Source: Variovorax sp. TBS-050B
Lineage (GTDB): Bacteria > Pseudomonadota > Gammaproteobacteria > Burkholderiales > Burkholderiaceae_C
Assembly (NCBI RefSeq): GCF_029893635.1
Contig: NZ_JARXYR010000002.1
Coordinates: 4,501,001-4,565,000 of the forward strand
DNA: 64,000 bases
Direction of reading: 5' to 3'
The notes under the pieces: generated by a model
The model's input: the letters and a program-made list of their open reading frames with translations, nothing else
Databases searched by the model: none
What the model was told of the DNA's origin: nothing
Program-made: the position numbers and the translations under genes
Shown: positions 41,360 to 50,718 of the stretch, piece by piece
How the letters are laid out: each line of letters starts with the position of its first letter
Position numbering within the stretch: the first letter of the stretch is position 1

Positions 41360-42750
41360 GCGAGCGCCTCCGCGCCGAGGATCTCGAAGCGCACCGGCAC
41401 CGCCTCGCGCGGCAGCAGGCACGACAGGGTGTTGAGCCGCGGCGTGAGCGCGGTGCGCACGCCGCCGCCGCCCGCGGGCCCGCAGGTGTAGAGCGCCGTC
41501 ACTTCGCGTGCGAGGCGCTCGGCCTGGGCGCGATCCGCATGCGCGGCCGCGACGCGCAGGCGCACGTCGCGCAGGCCGGCGTCGGGCCGGTCGGCGAGCA
41601 TGCGCCCCGCGTCGTCGCCGAGGATGCTGAGCGCGCCGATCAGGTCCACGCGCAGCGCGAGCCCGTCGAGCCGGCGGCGCAGCACCTCGGCCGCGAGCCG
41701 CGCGCGCCCTTCCGCGCGCGGGCCGGCGTAGGAGATCTCGCCCTCCGCGAGCCAGCCGCCCTCGTGGCACACGTTGACCTTGTAGTGGCTCGGCCGCGCA
41801 TGCCCGCGCACGCCCGAGAGCGCCACGCGATCGGGTGCGCCGGGCTGCTGCCGCACCTCGGCCTCGGCGATGTCGGCCACCACGTCGGGCGTCAGGTAGG
41901 CGGCCGGGTCGTGCACTTCGTAGAGCAGCTGTTCCTTCACCGTGGCTTCGGTCACGAGGCCGCCGGTGCCGTCGGCCTTGCCGATGGTGCAGTGGCCCTC
42001 GGCATCGATCTCCGCGATCGGAAAGCCCACGGCCTCGAGCCCGGGCACGTCCTTGTAGCCGGGGTCGGCGAAGTAGCCGCCGCAGACCTGGGCGCCGCAT
42101 TCGAGCAGATGGCCCGCCATGGTGGCGCGGCCGAGCCGCGGCCAGTCGTCGGCGCGCCAGCCGAAGTGCGACATGGCCGGGCCGACCGAGAGCGAGGGAT
42201 CGGCCACGCGGCCGCACACCACGATCTGCGCGCCCGCGTCGAGGGCGGCGGCGATCGGCTCGGCGCCGATGTAGGCATTGGCGCTGACGATGCGCAGCCC
42301 GTCGAGCTGCGCGCCGAGCGCTTCGTGCAGCAGCGCGCGCTGCGCCGGGCCCGAGAGGTCGTCGCCCTCCACCACCGCGATGCGCGGCGCGCTGGCGCCG
42401 AGCTCGCGCGCGATGCGGGCGATGTGGCGCGCCGCCGCGCGCGGATTGGCGGCGCCGAAGTTGCTCACGATGCCGATGCCGTGCGCGAGGCAGCGCGCGA
42501 GCACCGGCCGCAGCATGGCATCGAGCAGCGGCTCGTAGCCCGCATCGGGGTTGTCGCGCCGGCGCAGCTGCGCGAGCGCGAGCGTGCGCTCGGCCAGCGT
42601 CTCGAAGATCAGGAAGGCGCGCTGGCCCGGCGGGCCGGCCCGCAGGCGCGCGATCAGCGTGTCGACCACCGGCCCTGCCGCATCGCTGCGGTCGCCGGAG
42701 AACCCGGCCGCGCAGCCGATCAGCAAGGGAGGCGAAGCAGTCGCATTCAT
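41356..42750 (-). CDS. AtuA-family (DUF1446) protein
   Basis: Protein of 464 aa matching the main domain of AtuA, a protein required for growth on citronellol/geraniol in Pseudomonas. Features: the N-terminal GCAAGFSGDRSDAAGPVVDTL, SNFGAANPRAAARHI, VVCGRVADPSLSVGPAMSHFGW and GHARPSHYKVNVCHEGGW. The biochemical activity is unproven. Here the C-terminal domain is a separate overlapping gene. It is flanked by Bug proteins and lacks the other atu genes, so the substrate may not be a terpene. Confidence 0.82.
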   Translation of the reverse strand: MNATASPPLLIGCAAGFSGDRSDAAGPVVDTLIARLRAGPPGQRAFLIFETLAERTLALAQLRRRDNPDAGYEPLLDAMLRPVLARCLAHGIGIVSNFGAANPRAAARHIARIARELGASAPRIAVVEGDDLSGPAQRALLHEALGAQLDGLRIVSANAYIGAEPIAAALDAGAQIVVCGRVADPSLSVGPAMSHFGWRADDWPRLGRATMAGHLLECGAQVCGGYFADPGYKDVPGLEAVGFPIAEIDAEGHCTIGKADGTGGLVTEATVKEQLLYEVHDPAAYLTPDVVADIAEAEVRQQPGAPDRVALSGVRGHARPSHYKVNVCHEGGWLAEGEISYAGPRAEGRARLAAEVLRRRLDGLALRVDLIGALSILGDDAGRMLADRPDAGLRDVRLRVAAAHADRAQAERLAREVTALYTCGPAGGGGVRTALTPRLNTLSCLLPREAVPVRFEILGAEALA

Positions 42751-42850
42751 CGGGGCCGACTTTAGGCAGGCCGCCCCGATCCGTGAAATAGAAAATTCGG
42801 ATGGATTGATCCGGATTCCAGATCAATCGCGGCGCGCACCGGGCAGGCGC

Positions 42851-43816
42851 TCACTGGTCGATGCGGATGCCCACCCTGGTGATGATCGCGCCCCACTTGC
42901 GCGCCTCTTCGTCGATGAAGGCGCCGAAGGCCTCGGGCGATCCGCCACCGGCCGCGAGGCCCTGCTGCGCGAGCAGCTCGCGCACCGCGGGCTCGCGCAG
43001 CACGGTGTTCACATCGGCATTGATGCGGCGCACCACCTCGGGCGGCGTGCCGCTCGCGGTGAAGAGCCCATTCCAGGCCAGTGCCTCGAATCCCGGATAA
43101 CCCGACTCGGCCACCGTCGGCAGCGCCTTCATGCGCTCGGAGCGCTGCGCGCTCGTGACGGCGAGCAGCTTGATGCGCTGGCCCTGGACCAGCGGCAGCA
43201 GCGCGGGCGCCACGGTGAAGAGCGCCTGCGTGTCGCCCGCCGCCACCGAGAGCCCGGCCGGCGGCGACCCCGCGTAGGGCACGTGCACCGCCTCGATGCC
43301 CGCGAGGCTGCGAAACAGCTCCATCGTCAGATGCGAGGAGCTCCCCGCCCCGACCGAGGCATAGCTCAGCCCGCGGCCCTGCTTCTTCGCCCAGGCCACG
43401 AATTCCGGCAGCGTGTTGGCGGGATTGCCCGCCTGCACCGCGAGCACGTTGGGCTGCGAGGTGGTGAGCACGATCGGCAGCAGGTCGCGCGCCGGCGCAT
43501 AGGGCATGCGGCTGTACATCGCAGGGCCGAAGGCGATCGGGCCGTTGAAGCCGATGCCGAGCGTGTGGCCGTCGGCCGGCGCCTTGGCCACCGCGTCCAT
43601 GCCGATTAGCCCGCCGGCGCCGGGCCGGGTCTCGACCACCACCGGCTGCTTCCACATCGGGCGCAGGCGCTCCGCGAGCGTGCGGGCGATCAGGTCGAGC
43701 GAACTGCCGGGCGGCGCGGGAACGACCAGGTGCACGGGCCTGGCGGGCCAAGCCTGCGCCGCGGCAGCCAGCGCCCATGCGAAACCGAGTAGGAAGGTGG
43801 CGATGCGCTTTTTCAT
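42851..43816 (-). CDS. Bug/TctC-family solute-binding protein
   Basis: Periplasmic binding protein of 321 aa with signal peptide MKKRIATFLLGFAWALAAAAQA, then WPARPVHLVVPAPPGSSLDLIARTL and the ETRPGAGGLIGMDAVAKAPADGHT block. Upstream of and on the same strand as the AtuA pair (about 100 bp), which suggests that its ligand feeds the AtuA function. No TctA/TctB permease is in the window, so transport would need membrane subunits encoded elsewhere. Confidence 0.88.
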   Translation of the reverse strand: MKKRIATFLLGFAWALAAAAQAWPARPVHLVVPAPPGSSLDLIARTLAERLRPMWKQPVVVETRPGAGGLIGMDAVAKAPADGHTLGIGFNGPIAFGPAMYSRMPYAPARDLLPIVLTTSQPNVLAVQAGNPANTLPEFVAWAKKQGRGLSYASVGAGSSSHLTMELFRSLAGIEAVHVPYAGSPPAGLSVAAGDTQALFTVAPALLPLVQGQRIKLLAVTSAQRSERMKALPTVAESGYPGFEALAWNGLFTASGTPPEVVRRINADVNTVLREPAVRELLAQQGLAAGGGSPEAFGAFIDEEARKWGAIITRVGIRIDQ

Positions 43817-43817
43817 C

Positions 43818-43876
43818 GGGCGGATCGGAGGGCTTCGGATGCCCGGGATTGTGCGTGAAGCCGCCCTCCCCCGCCC
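43818..43876 (-). terminator. Long GC hairpin after sorB
   Basis: GGGCGG (43818-43823) with CCGCCC (43871-43876), and GGAGGGC (43827-43833) with GCCCTCC (43863-43869), pair into a long imperfect stem in the 72-bp gap between sorB and the downstream bug gene. No U-tract is visible. It is most likely a terminator or mRNA 3' barrier for the sulfite dehydrogenase operon. Confidence 0.35.
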
Positions 43877-43888
43877 GTTCTGCGCGCC

Positions 43889-44269
43889 CTACTTCGACGC
43901 GCCCGCGGCCTTGGCGACGTAGGCGGCCAGCGCCTGGATCTGCGCTTCGTTCAGCGTGGCCTTGTACGAAGGCATCTGCCCGATGCCGTCGCGCAGGGCC
44001 TTGGCCACGCGCGCCGCGTCGGGCTTGAGCTCGTCGAGCGCGGGCCCGATGGCGCCCTGCGAGCCGGCATCCTTGAGCGCATGGCAGACCGCACAGGCCG
44101 GCACCGCCGACTGGGTGAACAGCTTCTTGCCGAGCGCGAGTTGCGCCGGGTCGGCCGCGAAGGACGGGCCGGGCAGCAGGGCGGCCGCGCCGAGGATGAA
44201 GGCCGGCAGCAAGGCGGCGATACCGAGGATGACGGCGACCAGCGACCCATATTGGACGGACTGCTTCAT
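43889..44269 (-). CDS. sorB: c-type cytochrome subunit of sulfite dehydrogenase
   Basis: Small class I cytochrome c of 126 aa. A hydrophobic N-terminus (LVAVILGIAALLPAFILGAAALL) is followed by LGKKLFTQSAVPACAVCHALKDAG, where CAVCH binds haem, and by the distal methionine region IGQMPSYKATL. It most likely takes electrons from SorA in the periplasm and passes them to the respiratory chain. Its ATG overlaps the sorA stop (ATGA). Confidence 0.87.
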   Translation of the reverse strand: MKQSVQYGSLVAVILGIAALLPAFILGAAALLPGPSFAADPAQLALGKKLFTQSAVPACAVCHALKDAGSQGAIGPALDELKPDAARVAKALRDGIGQMPSYKATLNEAQIQALAAYVAKAAGASK

Positions 44270-45513
44270 GCCACCACCACCTTCACCGCATGGTCGGCCC
44301 AACTCGTGTTGTTGTAGCCGCTGGCGTTCTCGACGCGCTGCTCGGGTTGCACATTGCCGACGCTGTCGGTCGCGCGGCTCGCCAGCACGTGGCTGCCGGC
44401 GGGCAGGTCGACGGCCAGCGCGAACTGGCGCCAGGCGTAGCGCCCGAGGTCCGGCCCGACGAAGCGCGCGGCCTTCCAGCTCTTGCCGCCATCGACCGAC
44501 ACCTCGACCTTGGCGACCGGATGCAGCCCGCCGAAGGCCACGCCGAGCACCTGCTGCCGGCCCGCGCGCACGGTGCCGCCCTCGGGCGCGGGCGCGTTGA
44601 TCCACGACTTGACGCTCATCTCCTGCACCGAGGGCTGCGTCGGATCGCCCTTCGAGCCCGGCGGCGCGATGCGGTAGCCGTGCGACATGATCTTGGCGTC
44701 GCTCTCTTGGGCCGTGAACGCCAGCTGGCGGATGTACTTGATGTTGTTGACGCCCGTGTAGCCCGGGACGATCAGCCGCAGCGGACCGCCGTGCGCGAGC
44801 GGAATGGGCGCGCCGTTCATCTCCCAGGCCAGCAGCGCATCGGCCATGGCTTCGGCCGGCACGGAGCGCTCGACGATGATGCTCTTCGGATCGAGCCCCT
44901 CGGGCAGCTTCTCGCCGCCGGTGCCGGTCATGAACTTCATGCCTTCGGCCACGCCGCCGAGTGCCTCGGCCACCGCGCGCACCGGCACGCCGCTCCAGAT
45001 CACGCAGCCCGCTGCGCCGACCTGCCACGGCGTGCCGCTCGGCTTGCTCGGAAAGAAGCCGCGGCCGTTGCCCGAGCACTGCAGCACCATGGCGGTGGTC
45101 TCGACGCCGAGCGTGCGGAGTTCGCGCAGCGTGAGGGTGCGCGGCTTCTTCACGCCGGCCACGCTCAGGGCCCAGGCCTCGCGATCGGCCAGGATCGACG
45201 CGTCGGGCGCGGGCAGGTTGTTGCGGATGTAGAGCTTTTCCGCAGGCGTGATGACGCTGCTGCCGAAGGCGCTGCGCCGGGTCTCGATGGTGGTGCTGGT
45301 GTGCACGATGACGCTGGCCGGGTCCTTGAAGCCGGCATAGGCCGGCAGCGGCTTCGGCGCGGCACCGCCCGCGGCGGGCGGGGTCTCGCCCGCCGCGGCG
45401 GCTTCGGGGCTCCAGCCGCCCAGGCCGGCGGCGGCGAGCGCCGCCGCGCTGCCGGCGAGAAGGTGGCGCCGGGGCAGCGAGGGTGCCTCGGATGTTCGGG
45501 TATCGACGGTCAT
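44266..45513 (-). CDS. sorA: Sulfite dehydrogenase (cytochrome), molybdopterin subunit
   Basis: Sulfite-oxidase-family enzyme of 415 aa that oxidises sulfite to sulfate in the periplasm. A Tat-like signal (PRRHLLAGSAAALAAAG) is followed by the Mo-cofactor domain with the Mo-ligand C146 in VLQCSGNGRGF, GHGGPLRLIVPG-type (here AHGGPLRLIVPGYTG) and KYIRQLAF, then a C-terminal dimerisation domain (EVSVDGGKSWKAARF). AAGGAG precedes the ATG at 45513. Behind an ECF sigma/anti-sigma pair; SoxC is an alternative name, but the coupled cytochrome favours SorAB. Confidence 0.88.
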   Translation of the reverse strand: MTVDTRTSEAPSLPRRHLLAGSAAALAAAGLGGWSPEAAAAGETPPAAGGAAPKPLPAYAGFKDPASVIVHTSTTIETRRSAFGSSVITPAEKLYIRNNLPAPDASILADREAWALSVAGVKKPRTLTLRELRTLGVETTAMVLQCSGNGRGFFPSKPSGTPWQVGAAGCVIWSGVPVRAVAEALGGVAEGMKFMTGTGGEKLPEGLDPKSIIVERSVPAEAMADALLAWEMNGAPIPLAHGGPLRLIVPGYTGVNNIKYIRQLAFTAQESDAKIMSHGYRIAPPGSKGDPTQPSVQEMSVKSWINAPAPEGGTVRAGRQQVLGVAFGGLHPVAKVEVSVDGGKSWKAARFVGPDLGRYAWRQFALAVDLPAGSHVLASRATDSVGNVQPEQRVENASGYNNTSWADHAVKVVVA

Positions 45514-45560
45514 GGATCTCCTTTTTTGTCGTCGTGGATCGGTCAGGGGTGATGGGGTCT

Positions 45561-46154
45561 TCAGCCGCCGGGCGGCGCGGGGCCGAGCAGCGCGGCGGTG
45601 GCGACGGCGAGCGCGGTCTTCTTCTGCGCCACCAGCACCAGCGGCGCGCCGTTGCTGGCGCGCACCACCTGCCAGTAGGCGCGGTTCCACCAGCCGCCGC
45701 CTTCGCGCAGGTCCACGGGCTGGTCGAAGGCGAACACGGTCACCATGCCGCCGCGTTCGAAGAAGGTGGTGAGGTGGTAGGCCAGCCGGCCGCCGAGGTC
45801 GCAGGGCCGCATGAGCTGTGGAATGCCGGGCAGCGCGGCGGCGGCGCCGGTGCGCCCGAGGCGCGACAGCAGCGGCCGCGGGTCCATGAAGTTGCCGCGC
45901 AGCGCGCGCTCGTCGTACTCGTGCTCGATGGCATCGCGCACGAGCGCGGGCGGCCGCAGCGCCATCACCGCGCCCGAGCCGCCGCCGGTCAGCAGCACGG
46001 CCGCCAGGCCGCGCTGGAAGCCCCGCCGCGACCAGAGCGCGGGGCGCTGCCGCAGCAGCGAGTCGGGCGGTTCGCCGGGTTCGAAGGCCAGCGACAGCTC
46101 GGCGCGCACGCGCAGGTCGAATTCGCTGTCGGGAGGAAGCTCGCGATCGGACAT
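45561..46154 (-). CDS. Putative membrane anti-sigma factor (DUF3379-like)
   Basis: Protein of 197 aa starting 1 bp after the ECF sigma gene. A short acidic cytoplasmic N-terminus (residues 1-45) precedes one membrane helix (GLAAVLLTGGGSGAVMAL, about 50-67) and a periplasmic domain of about 130 residues. This layout is typical of anti-sigma factors, although no zinc-binding HxxxCxxC motif is seen. The tight linkage to the sigma gene is the main evidence. It would hold the sigma factor inactive until an extracytoplasmic signal. Confidence 0.75.
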   Translation of the reverse strand: MSDRELPPDSEFDLRVRAELSLAFEPGEPPDSLLRQRPALWSRRGFQRGLAAVLLTGGGSGAVMALRPPALVRDAIEHEYDERALRGNFMDPRPLLSRLGRTGAAAALPGIPQLMRPCDLGGRLAYHLTTFFERGGMVTVFAFDQPVDLREGGGWWNRAYWQVVRASNGAPLVLVAQKKTALAVATAALLGPAPPGG

Positions 46155-46155
46155 G

Positions 46156-46746
46156 TCAGGCCTTTCGCAACGGTGTGACCTTGGTCCGCGCGGCGGCGGC
46201 CGGTGCCGCGGCGGGAGCGCCCATGGCCGCCTTGAGCGCATCGCGCGCACGTGCCAGGCGCGACAGCACGGTGCCCGGTGCGATGTCGAGCGCCTCGGCC
46301 ATCCGGGCCGTGGGCATGTCGTCGAAATAGAAGAGCACCAGCACCTCGCGGTGGATCGGCGCCAGCCGGGCGAGCGCCTTGACCACGTCGAGCCGGTCGT
46401 CGAGGCATGCGTCGTCGGCCGGCCGGTCGTGCACCGCCTCGCCGTCTTCACCGCCTTCGAGCGGCACGGTGCCGGGCGTGAGGTGCCGCACGGCGCAGCG
46501 CCGCATGATCCGGAACAGCCAGGCCCGCGCCAGCGCGGCATCGCGCAACTGGGCGCGGTGTTTCCAGGCCAGCGTGAAGCAGTCCTGCACCACGTCCTCG
46601 GCGACGGCGCGCGAGCCCGTGAGCGCCCATGCGCTGCGCAACAGGAAGCGGTAGTGCTCGCGCACCCACTGGTTGTAGCGCGCCTCGGCATCGAGGAATG
46701 GCAGGAACATGCGTACAAGAGCGCCGGATCCGCCACCCGATTCCAT
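46156..46746 (-). CDS. ECF-type RNA polymerase sigma factor
   Basis: Extracytoplasmic-function sigma factor of 196 aa with region 2 (YNQWVREHYRFLLRSAWALTGSRAVAEDVVQDCFTLAWKH) and region 4 (LARLAPIHREVLVLFYFDDMPTARMAEALDIAPGTVLSRLARARDAL). The start at 46746 (MESGGGS) is the first ATG; TTG at 46758 and ATG at 46710 are alternatives. It heads a same-strand set sigma, anti-sigma, sorA, sorB, so it probably drives the sulfite dehydrogenase genes and itself. Confidence 0.9.
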   Translation of the reverse strand: MESGGGSGALVRMFLPFLDAEARYNQWVREHYRFLLRSAWALTGSRAVAEDVVQDCFTLAWKHRAQLRDAALARAWLFRIMRRCAVRHLTPGTVPLEGGEDGEAVHDRPADDACLDDRLDVVKALARLAPIHREVLVLFYFDDMPTARMAEALDIAPGTVLSRLARARDALKAAMGAPAAAPAAAARTKVTPLRKA

Positions 46747-46790
46747 CGCCTGAAGCAATTTCTTCTAAGCGTTTACCCGCGGACACATCC

Positions 46791-48153
<1,363 letters not shown>

Positions 48154-48168
48154 GAAAACCTCCGGATG

Positions 48169-48203
48169 AAAAACAAGAAACCCAGCTGCCAGAGCTGGGT
48201 TTC
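48169..48203 (-). terminator. Attenuator terminator in the hom leader
   Basis: Perfect 11-bp stem GAAACCCAGCT/AGCTGGGTTTC (arms 48193-48203 and 48177-48187) with a five-base loop, followed on the minus strand by TTGTTTTT. This is a canonical intrinsic terminator placed between the leader peptide and the hom ribosome site (GGAGG at 48159-48163). Termination here would stop transcription before hom. Confidence 0.85.
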
Positions 48204-48231
48204 ATTCATTCGGGGGAGAGCGAGCGATACA

Positions 48232-48275
48232 CCAGGTGGCTGCCGAAACGGCCACCTGCGCGTGCTCAGGTGGCC
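48232..48275 (-). promoter_or_regulatory. Alternative hairpins of the hom attenuator
   Basis: In transcript order: segment 1 GGCCACCTG (48267-48275, overlapping the leader stop codon), segment 2 CAGGTGGCC (48250-48258) and segment 3 GCCACCTGG (48232-48240). Segment 2 can pair perfectly with 1 (9 bp) or with 3 (8 bp), the mutually exclusive pairing expected of an attenuator. How the 2:3 pair blocks the terminator stem at 48169-48203 is not resolved by eye. Confidence 0.65.
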
Positions 48276-48397
48276 GCGGTGGTAATGGTGGTAATCATTC
48301 GTGCAACCCGTGCCCCGTCCACCCGCGCGATGGCGGGCGACAGCGTGCGCGCCGTGGCGGCTGCGCGGTCGGTGGCGGGGAAGAGATGGCACGACAT
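48266..48397 (-). CDS. Thr/Ile-rich leader peptide of hom
   Basis: Reading frame of 43 codons from the ATG at 48397 to TGA at 48266, ending MITTITTAAT. Seven of the last ten residues are Thr or Ile, the end products of the pathway that begins with homoserine. Its position before alternative hairpins, a U-tract terminator and hom is that of a classical leader peptide such as E. coli ThrL. The start 48397 is favoured because a -10-like TACACT lies 10 bases upstream (leaderless mRNA); the internal ATG at 48298 has no ribosome site but would give a 10-aa peptide. Confidence 0.75.
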   Translation of the reverse strand: MSCHLFPATDRAAATARTLSPAIARVDGARVARMITTITTAAT

Positions 48398-48407
48398 GAA
48401 GGGGCGC

Positions 48408-48413
48408 AGTGTA
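48408..48413 (-). promoter_or_regulatory. -10-like element of the hom leader
   Basis: TACACT on the minus strand, ten bases before the leader peptide ATG at 48397; transcription would start at or near that ATG. No convincing -35 is seen 16-18 bp upstream in this very GC-rich stretch, so the call is tentative. The remaining spacer up to 48559 shows only the upstream region and ribosome site (AGGAGG) of the plus-strand gene at 48560. Confidence 0.4.
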
Positions 48414-48559
48414 CAGGAGCCGGCGCGCCCCGCTGGGCCGGGCCGGGCCGGGCGGTGCCGCGTCCTGCCTTCGGCCACAAGGGGAGCAGGCCTACAGCAC
48501 GCCGCCGCCCCGCGGCCTAGGGTGGTGGGCAAAGAACTGCACAGCCAGGAGGCCGCACC

Positions 48560-48964
48560 ATGAAGAACTTCGTCCTAGAGCCGCGCATGCGCGCCACCAT
48601 CGGCGGCGCTTTCTATCCCTCGGGCTACTCGATGGTGATGTTTCCGAACGCGGAAGACGCCAACCGCATCGGCCATCGGCTGATCGAGAAAGGCGTGAGC
48701 GGCGACGAGATCTACCTGCTTCCGGCCGCAACCGTGCTCTCGGAGATCACGCCCACGGTCAGGGAATCCGACGATCCGCTGCCCTCGGCCGGCACCGACG
48801 CCGCCACCGTGCGGGCCTACACCAAGCTCGCGCGCGAAGGCCACACCGGCCTGCTCGTGAAGACGAAGAACGAGGAGGAAGCCAACCGCCTGATGGAAGA
48901 GGTGCGCACCGTGCCCTACTCCATCGCGCAGCGCTACCGCACGCTGGTGATCGAGGACCTCTGA
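48560..48964 (+). CDS. Conserved hypothetical protein
   Basis: Function not recognised. The 134-aa soluble, acidic protein has no signal peptide or membrane helix. The region FPNAEDANRIGHRLIEKGVSGDEIYLL and the repeated pattern NEEEANRLMEEV look like the alpha-beta units of a ferredoxin-like fold, and EGHTGLLVKTKN sits between them. AGGAGG lies seven bases before the ATG, so it is a real, well-translated gene. Single-gene unit; convergent with the antiporter gene 13 bp away. Confidence 0.8.
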   Translation: MKNFVLEPRMRATIGGAFYPSGYSMVMFPNAEDANRIGHRLIEKGVSGDEIYLLPAATVLSEITPTVRESDDPLPSAGTDAATVRAYTKLAREGHTGLLVKTKNEEEANRLMEEVRTVPYSIAQRYRTLVIEDL

Positions 48965-48977
48965 ACCCGCGCCGGCC

Positions 48978-50672
48978 TCAGGCCGGCACCGCCGCGGCGC
49001 GCCGCACCACGTCGCGCGCCATCGCCTGCGCGAGCTCGTGCTCGCCGAGGAAGACCGTGGCGGCCGTCTCCTGCGCGAGCAGCCGCGCCTCCTCCTCGTT
49101 GTGGCTGCGCACCACCGTCTCGATCGACGGATTCAGCGTGCGGGCCGTCTCCATCATCTGGCGCACGTTCATCGCATCGGCCACCGCCACCACGAGCACG
49201 CGCGCCCGCGCGACATGCGCCTGGATCAGCACCGCCGGATCGGCCGCGTCGCCCCAGACCGCGGCCACGCCGGCCTCGCGCAGCCGGCCGACCAGTTCGC
49301 GGTTCTGCTCGGCCACCACGTAGGGCACGTCGTGCGCCTCGAGCTCGGCCGCGATGCGGCGGCCGACGCGGCCGTAGCCCACCAGCACCACCTGGCGCGA
49401 GAGGAAGCGCGCCTCGGTGCTCGTCGGCAGCTCCGCCAGCGGATGGTCGCGTGCATCGAGCCCGCGTGCGAACGAGAGGCGTGCATGCAGCCATTTCTGC
49501 ATCGGCGCGATCAGGCTGAACCAGAGCGGATTGGTGGCGATGGAGATCAGCGCGCCCGCGAGGATCAGGCTCTGGCCCTCGACCGGCATCAGGCCGAGCG
49601 ACAGGCCGAGCCCCGCGAGGATGAACGAGAACTCCCCGATCTGCGCGAGGCTCGCGCTCACCGTGAGCGCGGTGCCCAGCGGATAGCGCAGCGCCAGCAC
49701 CAGCGCACAGGCGGCGACCGACTTGCCGAGCACGATCACCGCCACCACCGCCAGCACCTGCAGCGGCCGCTCGATGAGCACCGACGGATCGAACAGCATG
49801 CCGACGGAGACGAAGAACAGCACTGCGAAGGCATCGCGCAGCGGCAGCGATTCCTGCGCCGCGCGGTGGCTGAATTCGGATTCGCGCATCACCATGCCCG
49901 CGAAGAAGGCGCCGAGTGCGAACGACACGCCGAACAGCGCCGCCGAGGCGAAGGCGATGCTGACCGCGGCCGCGATCACGCACAGCGTGAACAGCTCGCG
50001 CGAGCCGGTGCGCGTGACCTGCCACAGGATCCACGGAAAGGCCCGCCGCCCCACCACGAGCATCAGCGCCACGAAGCCCCCCACCTGCAGCAGCGTGAGG
50101 CCGAGCGTCTGCCACAGCGGATCGGCCGCTTCCTCCGCCCTGCCCCCCAGCGCACCGGCCAGCGGCGGCATCAGCACCAGCACGAGCACCATGGCGAGGT
50201 CTTCCACCACCAGCCAGCCGACCGCGATGCGGCCCGTGAACGAATCGAGGATGCCGAGGCTTTCGAGCGCGCGCAGCAGCACCACCGTGCTCGCCACCGA
50301 CAGCGCGAGCCCGAAGACCAGCGCCGCGCCCCACGACCAGCCCCACCAGAGCGCGAGTGCGCCGCCGAGCAGCGTGGCCACCGTGATCTGCGCCAGCGCA
50401 CCGGGCAGCGCGATCCGGCGCACCGCGAGCAGGTCGTCGAGCGAGAAATGCAGGCCGACGCCGAACATCAGCAGCATCACGCCGATCTCCGCGAGCTGCG
50501 CCGCGATGGCGCCGTCGGCCACGAAGCCGGGCGTGAACGGACCGATGATCACGCCCGCGAGCAGGTAGCCCACGAGCGCCGGCAGCCGCAGCCGCGCCGC
50601 GAGAAAACCCAGGACGAGCGCGAGCCCGAGGCCCGCGGCAATGGTGCTGATCAGGGAGACGCTGTGGGGCAT
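48978..50672 (-). CDS. CPA2 monovalent cation:proton antiporter, KefB/YbaL-type
   Basis: Membrane antiporter of 564 aa with about 12 helices (residues 5-390; motifs GYLLAGVIIGPFTPGF, GLALSVASTVVLLRALE and SLAQIGEFSFILAGLG). A cytoplasmic RCK/TrkA-N domain follows from about residue 415, with the nucleotide loop VVLVGYGRVGRRIAAELEAHD. YbaL/KefB-type systems exchange K+ or Na+ for protons. No KefG-like partner is adjacent. The start at 50672 (MPHSVSLISTIAAGLGLAL) places the first helix at the N-terminus. Confidence 0.9.
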   Translation of the reverse strand: MPHSVSLISTIAAGLGLALVLGFLAARLRLPALVGYLLAGVIIGPFTPGFVADGAIAAQLAEIGVMLLMFGVGLHFSLDDLLAVRRIALPGALAQITVATLLGGALALWWGWSWGAALVFGLALSVASTVVLLRALESLGILDSFTGRIAVGWLVVEDLAMVLVLVLMPPLAGALGGRAEEAADPLWQTLGLTLLQVGGFVALMLVVGRRAFPWILWQVTRTGSRELFTLCVIAAAVSIAFASAALFGVSFALGAFFAGMVMRESEFSHRAAQESLPLRDAFAVLFFVSVGMLFDPSVLIERPLQVLAVVAVIVLGKSVAACALVLALRYPLGTALTVSASLAQIGEFSFILAGLGLSLGLMPVEGQSLILAGALISIATNPLWFSLIAPMQKWLHARLSFARGLDARDHPLAELPTSTEARFLSRQVVLVGYGRVGRRIAAELEAHDVPYVVAEQNRELVGRLREAGVAAVWGDAADPAVLIQAHVARARVLVVAVADAMNVRQMMETARTLNPSIETVVRSHNEEEARLLAQETAATVFLGEHELAQAMARDVVRRAAAVPA

Positions 50673-50718
50673 CGGACGATTGTGCACACCCCGTGCGCCG
50701 CAGCGGCGCGGCGGGTCT

